NCBI GenBank assembly: GCA_034696485.1
Contig: JAQIWT010000910.1
Coordinates: forward strand, 1-13,955
Length of the DNA: 13,955 nt
Direction: 5' to 3'
Source of the DNA: Isohypsibius dastychi
Taxonomy: Eukaryota > Tardigrada > Eutardigrada > Parachela > Isohypsibiidae
In this document: positions 1 to 7,883 of the stretch, one piece after another
How positions within the stretch are numbered: the stretch's first letter is position 1
Layout: every line of letters begins with the position of its first letter
Notes under the pieces: generated by a model
Seen by the model: the letters and a program-made list of their open reading frames with translations, nothing else
Told to the model about the DNA's origin: nothing
Database searches by the model: none
Position numbers and translations under genes: made by a program

Positions 1-5
1 TGTTG

Positions 6-16
6 CCCCCCCCCCC
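6..16. repeat. Poly-C homopolymer run
   Basis: Eleven consecutive C residues lie at the left edge of the window, beyond the 3' end of the first minus-strand gene. Such runs are prone to length variation and sequencing error. No function is apparent. Confidence 0.9.
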
Positions 17-51
17 TTCACCAATTTTCAAACTCGAGTGTCTTTTGTGTT

Positions 52-57
52 TTTATT
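52..57 (-). promoter_or_regulatory. Putative polyadenylation signal of the double-HHH gene
   Basis: The plus strand reads TTTATT, so the minus strand carries a canonical AATAAA about 60 nt past the stop codon at 116-118. Position and orientation fit the 3' end of the minus-strand gene starting at 990. Confidence 0.5.
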
Positions 58-115
58 CATCATTTCCGTACAAGACGTTCGGCCAGTAAAGAAATTCACA
101 AGTAAATCCAGCAAT

Positions 116-990
116 TCACTTGGAAACACGTTTATACTTTTGGCTACTATTCTTCACAGACGAAACAGGGGTTTGAGAAGCATTCGGTTCATGAGCAGGC
201 TGTTCTTCATCAACACTGAACAAACGGTCTTTTCGCTTGGAATTGGAAACGAAAAACAACTCAACCCAACGCCCGATTTCCTTTCCGATGCCCTCAATTT
301 TACGAGCCTCCGCTGAACTAGAAACTTGTGCGGTCCAAGCTGCGAGATTACGAGCTGCTTTTAGATAGTTCCGGGGGCCCCAAGTGCGCTCGTTGTCAGT
401 GCTTCCATGTAAGCGCTTTCTTTCCCCTTCGGCCAACAGGCTATCCACCAGCAATTCATTCTCAGGATGCACGACTTCAAACGTTCGGATACTCAAAGGC
501 TTCTTAACTTCTTCGCGGGATGTCGAAGCGGTGTTTCCGGTTTCGGCTGCTGCACCTGGGTGTTTGGCGTTGTGTTCGATAACACCTGCCAAATTCAAGG
601 AGTTAGACCAGTAGAAAATCATAAAAAATAGACAGTCAGTATCGACGTTACCTTTTTTCTGTTTCTCTTGGTAAAGAAACCACCCAACGAATCCACCTGC
701 TCCTTTATGGGCAATCTTTGTCATGGCAGCCCAATCTTCGTAGCTAGATAGTTTATGAGAATGACACGCAATTTCCTCGCCGACATCACGCAATATGTTC
801 CCCCCATTTTCCCCGTTCTTTTCCCGGGCCTCAGCGAGTTCCAACAAATATTTTGCCAGTCCAGCATTTGGTATGCCAGCCGTTCGCAAATCCGGAAGCG
901 AGACTGATAGTCCTGCAAATCAAAATCATAGAATAATTATCTGAAACAATGAAATAATTCTTGAAATAAGTTTTTACCTTTTGAAGACAT
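116..990 (-). CDS. Protein with two tandem DNA polymerase beta-type helix-hairpin-helix (HHH_8-like) domains
   Basis: Three-exon model: 990-978, 912-652 and 585-116, giving 247 aa. The ATG at 990 encodes MSSK and is followed by a phase-1 GT donor at 977. The second intron (651-586) is 66 nt and stop-free, so its retention would keep the frame. Residues about 21-86 and 133-205 each resemble the 8-kDa N-terminal domain of DNA polymerase beta/lambda/TdT: a helix containing LLELAEAREKN or LLVDSLLAEGER, a helix followed by HKLSS or AQVSSS, then a hairpin KGAGGFVGWFL or IEGIGKEIGRWVELFF. In that family the domain binds gapped DNA and carries the dRP-lyase lysine. By my alignment the lyase position is F in copy 1 and W in copy 2, so lyase activity is unlikely. 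No palm or fingers domain follows; the C-terminus is polar. A DNA-binding role is inferred, not shown. It is divergent from the gene at 1322. Confidence 0.75.
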
Positions 991-1321
991 CCTTGAAACC
1001 TATGCTGATTTACCGGGTAAAATGAAAACCTCTTTTCTCGAAAACCCAGCTGATTTCTCAATATCAAGCCGAAAGCGTGCAACTCACGCTTCGGCCCACG
1101 CATGTTGTGGTTTTTTTATGTGATGATTCGCTAATCGGTCACGTGTCGACAAGGCGGGGCAATATCTCACGTCTGCTTCGCACGTGCAGCGTACAAGTTT
1201 GTTGGGTTTCTGAGTTTTTCGTACGATTTCGAGTCCGCAAATTTCGTCAGTTTCTGTTGTCGTTTCCTTCCTTCCTGTTTTCTTCTCTTTCCCGTTTCCT
1301 TTTCCGTTTCCGTCAATAATA
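991..1321. promoter_or_regulatory. Divergent intergenic region, probable shared promoter
   Basis: This 331-bp gap separates the start codons of two oppositely oriented genes (ATG at 990 minus, ATG at 1322 plus), so it probably holds both promoters. I see no TATA box in good position. Bases about 1250-1312 are almost pure pyrimidine on the plus strand, with repeated TTTCC/CCGTTTCC motifs, directly before the plus-strand ATG. This could be a pyrimidine-rich initiator or 5' UTR, or the polypyrimidine tract of a 5' splice or trans-splice acceptor. Open frames crossing the region on either strand are compositional and not convincing as genes. Confidence 0.4.
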
Positions 1322-2994
1322 ATGTATGCAACGAGGGGAGAGATCCACAAGCCAACAGGCCATTGGATCATTCGTGCCTTCTCGATTAACCATCCAACTA
1401 GTCGGCTTAATCTACGTAATGAATTTCTGCGAACTCCGCAGTCTGCTTGTATTACTTATCAAGTCACCGAAGAACCAAGCAAAGGACAGCGAATACGATT
1501 TGACCAACTCCAATTGACCGCATTCTCCGACGCTCAAAAAGGAAAGTTCGTCTACATGAAATCCGGAGACTCGGGATGGATCTTCAAAGTCGTCCGAATT
1601 CTTCGTCGTCCCGCCGGCGACTTCTACGCTGAAGGACATCTTAAATTTCTGGTAACAAATGATCTATTTTTTCGTTAACGAGGCAGTATAACCAGCATGA
1701 AATCCTTCAGGTTGACGAGGACGGATTTGCCCAACCCACAATCCGAGAACGAGATGACAGCAATTATTTGTGGCAACTGGACTGTAACTGGAATCGTCCG
1801 GAGCTGGCCCTCAATTATCCGCAGCATTTGTCTCTTTTGTCGTGTGACGAAAGAAAAGTCATCCAAAACTGTTATTTGTCCAAAATGGGAGCCGACAACG
1901 AAGATCAAACGCCGTCAGGTACCGAACACTTGAGCAACCGGAAGCTGATTACTCATTGTTTGAAAACCAATTATTTTTTCAGGCTCTTTCTTGCCGAAAC
2001 GGTTTGCTGTTGGCTTCCCGCTTTACTGGGATAAACATGTGTACTACGACGTCAAGCTGGAAGATGGTATGGATGTCAACGAGCCTTATCCCCATGTCCT
2101 GAAAATATTTGGAATTATTACCGCCCAGCGATGCCTGGAATTCAAGGCTGGAAGAACTAAACCTCGATTCGTCATGTTCTGTACTGGCCAAATTTTTGAG
2201 GTCAGTGCGAAATAGTGCCGATGAATAACACTCGTCAACATTTTTCAAGAAATATTTTGTAGCTGCAACAATCTGGAGCAGTCCTAACCGCTATCTATGA
2301 TGGTGTAAACGGGAGGATTGAAACGTTGCTCGGATTTGAACATCTGTGGTACTTGACCATCGATCAACCTCCACGACTAGTGACTTCCGGCAACACCGAG
2401 AAATTAACCAAACAGGAAATGACTGCCTTAGCTGAATTCCATTCCCTTTTCCCGAACGCCGATGAGACAGGACTGCAAATTTTCGCCAGTGGACCTCAGT
2501 TGCGGCTGAAAGCACAAATGGAGGACAGACCGGCAACAAACATTTTTGGACCAAAGAAGACATGGACTGGCATTTTCGAGCGACGAGGCAAGAGATACAT
2601 CCAATCAAAAGTTAATGCGCTTCTGCCCAAAGACCAGCCCGCGAATCCTCTTGAAAGCTGCCGATACGAGATTGTGGACCAAGGGAATCGAGTTTGCCGA
2701 TTAATTTCCGCATCAAGTGGCTTGTTCTGGCGTTACATGCGCTTTTCGACCTCATGGACTTATGAAGTGAGAGCAGGAGTTTTCTCATTCCGAATGTTTC
2801 CGGGAAATGACAAAATCCTACGCGGTCGTTACAACGACGACGATGACATTTATGAACCGGAACAACTGTTCGATTATGCCAGCGAAGATGACGACGCCTT
2901 CGGCGAAATGGACTACATCGCGCCAACTACTGCTAATGCCGGCAAGAAACGCCACCGAATCTCCACTGCTGATACTGAGGACGGTTTAATCTAA
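1322..2994 (+). CDS. Unrecognised 495-aa protein, four exons
   Basis: Model: 1322-1651, 1711-1918, 1983-2200 and 2263-2994, TAA at 2992. Introns are 59, 64 and 62 nt with GT..AG ends, and frame is kept throughout (phases 0, 1, 0). An alternative acceptor at 1686 also keeps frame and adds 8 codons, but would make a 35-nt intron, shorter than any other here. I do not recognise the family. The protein has no obvious signal peptide or membrane segment. It is rich in aromatic and basic residues, suggesting a globular fold over residues 1-430. An acidic stretch follows (about 443-463, including DDDD and SEDDDAF), then a short basic patch GKKRHR at 479-484 that could act as a nuclear localisation signal. 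It is divergent from the double-HHH gene with a common upstream region, so co-expression is possible. No function is assigned. Confidence 0.7.
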
Positions 2995-3345
2995 ACAAAT
3001 AGCCTTTTCATATTTGTTGGTCATATGCTGTTGTTGCTTCTTGAAACCGAACTCATTAGTTGAATCTCTTTCAATGTTGCCAAAGTTGTTCGCCAGACAA
3101 TTGGTGATCTTTCATTCCGTACTTTCTTTCATTCCGTACTTTTTAATATCATATCAAGTGAACCATGAATCATAAAATGAAATAATGAGATGAACCGAAA
3201 ATCCGTGATCCAAAATACCAAGTTGAAATTTAACCTCAACCAATCAACCAGATTGATTGAATGACTTTCCAATTTCCGCATGGCATGATTTCAAGGTCGA
3301 CATATTTTCAGCCATCATTTGCTAACATTCTTTGCTACTACCAAA
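2995..3345. other. Intergenic region between two plus-strand genes
   Basis: About 350 bp with no convincing gene. It should contain the 3' UTR of the upstream gene and the promoter of the 14-exon gene. I see no canonical AATAAA; AT-rich variants such as CATAAAATGAAATAATG lie near 3171-3187. A perfect 17-bp tandem duplication lies at 3108-3141. The downstream ATG at 3346 sits in a favourable CCAAAATGG context. Confidence 0.5.
3108..3141. repeat. Perfect 17-bp tandem duplication
   Basis: The unit TCTTTCATTCCGTACTT occurs twice head-to-tail (3108-3124 and 3125-3141) with no mismatch. It lies in the intergenic region, probably in the 3' UTR of the upstream gene or the promoter of the next. Perfect identity suggests a recent slippage duplication. 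Confidence 0.9.
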
Positions 3346-6125
3346 ATGGCGAATGATCGTGAACGAAGAAGCCGAAGCCGTTCAAATTCCGGATCATCTG
3401 CTAACTCTTACGCCGAGGAAGAAGACGAACATGCGATATACAAAAGAGTTCTGGCATACCATCTGGAGAAGAAAAGTATTCGATCTCGAAACTGAGTGTA
3501 TTCCATTTGTGTTTGTCGTGTCGTATTTCATCTTGCTTATTTTGGTCATGTGAAGTACTTTTTATCTTACTTTTCATGTCGCTAGGTATTATCGTTGCTC
3601 AAGCGGACATGGACGGCGGCGCAGTTTTGCTAAACTTCGAGAATTCGCGAGCAAAAGCCAAGTACAAATTCGAGATGTCCTTCTTATCACAGCGTATGGG
3701 GATGGAATATTTCAAAGTGGGAGATCCACTGCGTCGGGAATGGGTGTGCGGTCGCGGCAAAAACAAGTATAACGTGACTACTTCACTTACTTCCGAGCCA
3801 GATTGAGAAAACTTGTTCACAGGGTGATGAGTTTTCACGAGTGTAGAGTTAGAGGAGTTTTCAGTCAAACGGACAAAGGCATTGCCGAGCGACTAGTGGA
3901 TCAACTAAATACTGACTTTTACAGCAACGGAAATCGAAAGGTAGGAAAGTATAATGTCGGGGGTTTTCGTAACGAATTTTCTGCCAGGTCACATCAACTC
4001 GGGCAAAGTCTGCAGATGTCATGGATGAAATTCGCGAAAAATCCAAACAGCAAGTAGTGCCAAGCACACATTCTGGTGACAATCATCAAAACATTCCACC
4101 GCAATAAAGCGTTCAAACCTGTTTTACAGCACACGTCTTTGCAAGTGACGCTACCGGACCGGAAGTGCAGCACAACTCTCCGTCAGGTAAATATTCCACA
4201 TAAAGCAAACTTCCGAATCCATTTTTCACCAAGGATCATTCGCCAATGATTCACAGGTTCCGGATTAAGGAGTTCCGAGCAACCGGAAGTTGGTACCGAA
4301 AACTCATCAGGTGATTAACTGCTTATTCATTTCATTTCGTATCCAGCTAATTGGAATTATTTGTACTTCTAGCAGCAGTTAACCAATCGGAAATTCATAA
4401 CGACAGCTCATCAGGTGCGGCGCATATTTGCTTGTTCATCTAGTATCCAGCTAACTCCAACTAAGTCTATTTCCAGCATCACTTGAACAACCGGAAGTTG
4501 GCACCGACAGCTCATCAGGTGCATATTTGCTTATTCATCTAGTATCCAATGAATTCCAATTTGTACTTCCAGCAATCATGAACTCTCACACAGTTCCGTC
4601 ACCTTCGGGCAGTTTATTTGCTAAACAACGTGCTGGCGATGCGAGTAAGTTTCGGTTTGACCAACGCTTGACCAAATTTGAATACACTTCTAATTTCAGG
4701 CGCATATTTGATAACGAGAGATCGCCCAAATGCTCCGTCGACAACGCGTTTGCCGTATCAAAAACGACCCCTGAATCCGCCGTTCAAAGCCCCTATGTCA
4801 ACTTCTTCTTCTGCTTCCGCTTCAGTATCATATGGTCGAAACAACCGACCAGTTTTACCGTCGATTTCGGCCATTAACCCCCAAATTGACCAAGGTAAGT
4901 GTTTTTCGGTTAACATGACTTATTTTTGGTAGCAAAATCGGACTTCGGATTTAGTGATATAGATTTCCAAAATTTGTATTTTTCCTAATCCGAGATGTCA
5001 ACTCTATCATCCATTAACATAATTAAAAATCTATTTCCGCAGCAAGCCCAGAAAATGGCATCATGACTAAGCAAACGGATATCCAAAGTCCTCAAAATCA
5101 GATACAGGAAGGTACCTGCTATCAGCTTTTTTTAGTGAAAATCTGGAATTTTTATTCTGATTTTACTTATTTCGCAGGACTACGTGAACCCGTGAGAAAC
5201 GCTACTGGCAGAGGCCAGCGATCTAGAACAAGTAAGCCATTATCATGTTATTCGTCTAGAATGTGACGAATTATCCTTATTTCGGATCATAATTTATCCT
5301 CGCATTTGTCAGTGGTTTTGGCCCTCGAGGATTTATATTGGACGGAACCGAATCAAGGTGCAATCCAGCTCATTCCACGTGTACCGATTTACATTTCGGA
5401 AGATCGCCTCGAATCATTAGCAAACAACTTCGGACCGAGATCAGACCACGATGCTCTTCCTCAATCAAAAAAAGAAAAGCGAATGTTCGAATTCATTCGA
5501 CATCTTTTCCTTCACATGATCGGATATGAGGAGCGGATTGTCAAAGCAAAAGCGGCGTGCAGTAGCGTTGGTAGCATATGTCTGCTGGGTGGCAAAACCC
5601 GCGGAAACGTGGCTATCGATGCCATTTGCAGTGAGTTCGATCGCGCCTGTCTATGTATTTCATTTTATCATGTTTTCTATTTCAGCTTATACCGAACAAC
5701 TGTTCCGAGTGAAGAAAGGATATTTCATCCAAAGCTCCATCAAGGAAAAATTGTCCATTTATGCACAGCAGCTTTACAAGGAATACGTTAAGGCGACTTC
5801 CACCTCAAAACTGAATATCAACAATTCTGGATCGTCCAAAAGTGTCGGGATTCCAAGAACTGCAGCGAAACGCTCTAGCTCCCAGGCATTTCCGGAAGAT
5901 CAACAACGACCACCACCGTCCAAATTTTTCCGACCATTTGCTTCCGATTCTGCCCAATGCATTGTCTCGAACCATGAAAAGTCTATGCAGTCGCAAATCA
6001 TGGCTCCATTTCAAGGCGAAAGCTCCGGATCAGCGAACCACAGCAATATGGAATTTGACGAATATCCTTATCAATACTCCGGGACATCTGCATCGAGAGG
6101 ACACCAACAGGACGATAACATGTGA
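3346..6125 (+). CDS. Fourteen-exon protein with Arg/Ser N-terminus, duplicated micro-exons and BEN-like C-terminal domain
   Basis: Exons: 3346-3475, 3586-3766, 3823-3940, 3988-4075, 4130-4186, 4257-4310, 4373-4414, 4477-4518, 4573-4644, 4700-4894, 5043-5111, 5178-5231, 5313-5630, 5686-6125. They sum to 1860 nt, 619 aa plus TGA, and the phase agrees at every junction. Residues 5-14 are Arg/Ser rich (RERRSRSRSNS). An unrecognised folded region spans about 28-143. A Ser-rich repeat (QPEVGT[E/D]xSS) spans 173-237, and a Pro/Ser linker follows. Residues about 390-507 look like a BEN domain: an IYISEDRLESL entry, a hydrophobic helix FIRHLFLHMIG, then LLGGKTRGNVAID, then a helix with SSIKEKLSIYAQQLYKEY. 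BEN proteins bind DNA and repress transcription in metazoan nuclei, so a nuclear regulator is my inference. The C-tail (508-619) is disordered and Ser/Gln/Pro rich. The gene model is strong; the BEN call is only moderate. Confidence 0.8.
4257..4572 (+). repeat. Tandem-duplicated exon-intron units inside the 14-exon gene
   Basis: Three successive units carry a short exon ending ...GA(A/C)A(A/G)CTCATCAG followed by a similar intron. The exons are 4257-4310, 4373-4414 and 4477-4518; the introns are 4311-4372, 4415-4476 and 4519-4572. The introns share TGCTT(A/G)TTCAT, a GTATCCA core and CT-rich 3' ends. The two 42-nt exons and the end of the 54-nt exon encode variants of QPEVGT(E/D)xSS. Exon 4130-4186 contains a more diverged copy (GPEVQHNSPS). 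Conserved introns show that whole exon-intron units were duplicated, not just coding repeats. Confidence 0.8.
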
Positions 6126-6344
6126 GCGATGAAACGAAATCATTTTTTTTGTTCCAAAAAATCTAAACCAAATTTTCATTATTTCTTTGTTGAAAAATCA
6201 AGTGCTTTTTGCCTAACTGTTTTTTTGCGAATACCGAATGCTGTTTTTTTATAAGGGATGATGTCGCGTTTTTTTTATTATGACTCAGATTCGTCTGAAC
6301 ATTACCGGACTGTATCACACGAAGCTGTAATTATCATTATCATT

Positions 6345-6350
6345 AATAAA
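6345..6350 (+). promoter_or_regulatory. Putative polyadenylation signal of the 14-exon gene
   Basis: A canonical AATAAA lies about 220 nt past the TGA at 6123-6125 on the coding strand, after an AT-rich 3' UTR. It is the only canonical signal noted in this stretch. Confidence 0.45.
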
Positions 6351-6476
6351 AAATGACCCAGATATATTCTCGTTCTCGGTCAACTCGGGTTTCCTGATAA
6401 AAATTCGGACAGTGTCCTGGAGAGATTAGAGGGGTCAACAAAAACCATTTTTGACCTCAGACAAAGTTCAAACAGC

Positions 6477-6635
6477 TTAAAATCGATCGAAAAATTAAAA
6501 TAGACCAAAACTTAAAACTGAGCGAATCTTACATTGCACCGAAAGTTAAAATGTGCGAAAAGTTAAAATGCCCCGCATATTTCGATCAAACTTAAAATAG
6601 ATTCTACAAAGACTGTTACCCTCCACAGTTTAAAA
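6477..6635. repeat. Degenerate 17-bp tandem repeat tract, consensus near TTAAAATnnnCGAAAAG
   Basis: TTAAAA starts at 6477, 6495, 6512, 6546, 6563, 6592 and 6630. The first spacings are 18, 17, 34 (two units, with the diverged copy TTACATTGCACCGAAAG between) and 17. The last intervals (29 and 38) are irregular. The units also share a downstream CGA/GCGAA element. This looks like a decayed minisatellite. It directly abuts the truncated receptor fragment that ends at 6661. Confidence 0.6.
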
Positions 6636-6660
6636 CTAAGCAATTTTTTTCCGAAGGGGG

Positions 6661-6991
6661 GTCGGCGATGGCTAAATTGACAATGAACGTATTACTGGGA
6701 TTCCTCAGGGACTGCAATCATAAGAACCACTTCTTTCGACGAACGACACCAGGCAAACAATTAAACATACCTTATTAGACAGGACAGTCGCGATGACCTA
6801 CAAATACTGTACCATCAGAACAATTCTCATGAAATGCAATTTTAATTGGGATATACCAAAAGGTTTCCAAAACAACCGATGATGCCAGTAATCGCTAACG
6901 CCGACACGAAAAACATCCGGATGGAGGGATGGCTTTCCAAGTAATCCTCTTGTATAACTGAAATGTTGGATATGAAACTGTCCACAGACAT
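6661..6991 (-). pseudogene. 5' fragment of a Tre1/Moody-like GPCR, truncated in TM2
   Basis: Three exons of a class A receptor are visible: 6991-6857 (45 codons), a 27-nt micro-exon 6797-6771, and 6711-6661. The ATG at 6991 (MSVDSF) has an in-frame TAA just upstream. N10-I-S is a possible N-glycosylation site. TM1 ends in CFGNLL, the micro-exon encodes VIATVLSNK, and the last exon encodes SLRNPSNTFIVNLAIAD, the start of TM2 with the D2.50-type aspartate. Exon lengths (last two) and phases match the complete receptor at 10087-7884. Homology stops abruptly after GCCGAC and runs into CCCCC and then the 17-bp repeat tract, with a stop soon after. No TM3-TM7 exons follow. All splice sites and codons before the break are intact, so the truncation looks recent, or the assembly is broken here. 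Confidence 0.75.
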
Positions 6992-7202
6992 GTCTAGTTA
7001 TATATCGAACAATTTCTCTAGCCCCAATGGAATCGCCGCAACTGTGGAGTTAAAACATCCTTCCGGTGACCTTTTTAATAAAAAAAGCGCATAAGCTTCC
7101 AGGTATCGCAGGATCTTGATACTGAGGAGGAACAATCGTGGGAGTCGGGAGGTACCACAACCCTCTTATCGATCCAAGAGCGCTTGGTGCATCGTTGACA
7201 GA

Positions 7203-7484
7203 TTACAGGGATGATCGGTAATCATGGGTAATGATGCCCACGAAAGCATGTGCCAATTCGACACGCCAGCTTAGGTGTCCTTTCTTTGTCTGGAAATTCA
7301 AATCTGAACATCGTTGTTGGTTTAACATATTGTCAACACATACCGTTGTCATCTTCGAGCAGCTCTCCACATATCGAGAGGAAGCTGTAGACAACGGTGA
7401 AACCAATGTGTCCAGAATTAAACAGAGGCCGATAAAACTGTCACCATTGGGAAAGGTCAGAAAACGACAGTCTTTACAGATTGC
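7203..7484 (-). CDS. Tentative two-exon coding segment, unrecognised
   Basis: Two open minus-strand segments, 7484-7344 (47 codons) and 7289-7203 (28 codons plus stop), are joined by a 54-nt GT..AG intron in phase 0. The first is preceded by a CCACCTTCAG acceptor. The 75-residue product would have four Cys (AICKDC, GLC, ESC) and no similarity I recognise. No start exon was found; a stop-free frame at about 7628-7465 on the same strand could not be joined in frame. The intron length fits the rest of the window, but such short frames can occur by chance. Confidence 0.2.
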   Translation of the reverse strand, partial: AICKDCRFLTFPNGDSFIGLCLILDTLVSPLSTASSRYVESCSKMTTVCVDNMLNQQRCSDLNFQTKKGHLSWRVELAHAFVGIITHDYRSSL

Positions 7485-7587
7485 CTGAAGGTGGCGCTTT
7501 TGGCGTTATTCGGCATAGCTGGTAGCATGAGCTGGTCCGGAAATGCTGGATTACCGACAAAGAGGATATGTCTTGAATTGCACGTAT

Positions 7588-7613
7588 CGGACCCGATACC
7601 CCGGGGTACGGTC
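7588..7613. repeat. GC-rich hairpin with perfect 12-bp palindrome
   Basis: The core TACCCCGGGGTA (7597-7608) is a perfect palindrome. The flanks GGACC and GGTCC extend it to an imperfect inverted repeat of 26 nt. It lies in a gene-poor interval. It could form a cruciform, but no protein or RNA family is indicated. Confidence 0.6.
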
Positions 7614-7883
7614 CGTGCCGCAAGCTACGGTTTTAGCGGTCAATTAGAACAACCGAAATCTGTGAAGTGAATTTGTTACGCGGAACGAGACCTGTCCGCA
7701 CCGCAGTTAAGCTCTGCCTTCCTCACGATTTCATTAGGAAACATCACCACACACGTTATTACATAACACCCAAAACCCGAAGAACGAGCGATCTTTTGCA
7801 TTTCAGCTCGACAGATTGAACAGTTGCTTAAGAGGATTGACCAAATAAAATTCAGAATCCAAAATATCTGAGAGGAAGGTCAG

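Larger units (their letters stand above)
6126..6660. other. Gene-free region with 3' UTR and repeats
   Basis: This stretch holds the 3' UTR of the 14-exon gene, with many T runs, and a plus-strand AATAAA at 6345-6350. An imperfect inverted repeat GGTCAA...TTGACC lies at about 6433-6455, followed by the 17-bp degenerate repeat tract at 6477-6600. No coding frame is convincing. Confidence 0.5.
6992..7883. other. Intergenic region between receptor copies
   Basis: About 890 bp between the stop of the complete receptor and the start of the receptor fragment. It contains a tentative two-exon minus-strand frame (7484-7203) and a GC-rich hairpin at 7588-7613. It should also contain the promoter of the fragment copy. 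I found no receptor exons in it and no canonical minus-strand AATAAA close behind the stop at 7884. Confidence 0.4.

Noticed and set aside
1077-1371. Overlapping open frames on both strands across the divergent promoter
   Set aside because: They follow the pyrimidine/purine bias of the region (runs of Phe/Ser/Leu or Glu/Lys), have no splice support and overlap the upstream regions of two better genes.
1652-1686. A 35-nt first intron in the 495-aa gene
   Set aside because: The acceptor at 1686 keeps the frame, but 35 nt is shorter than any other intron here (minimum 47). The acceptor at 1710 gives a normal 59-nt intron and is preferred.
4156-4499. Repeated ACCGGAAGT (ETS/GABP-like) motifs in the duplicated exons
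   Set aside because: The motif encodes the repeated Pro-Glu-Val of the protein repeat and recurs because the exon was duplicated; a regulatory role is not needed to explain it.
5626-5645. GAGTTCGATC-like tRNA B-box
   Set aside because: There is no matching A box or cloverleaf; the sequence is the start of an intron (GTGAGTTCG) in the 14-exon gene.
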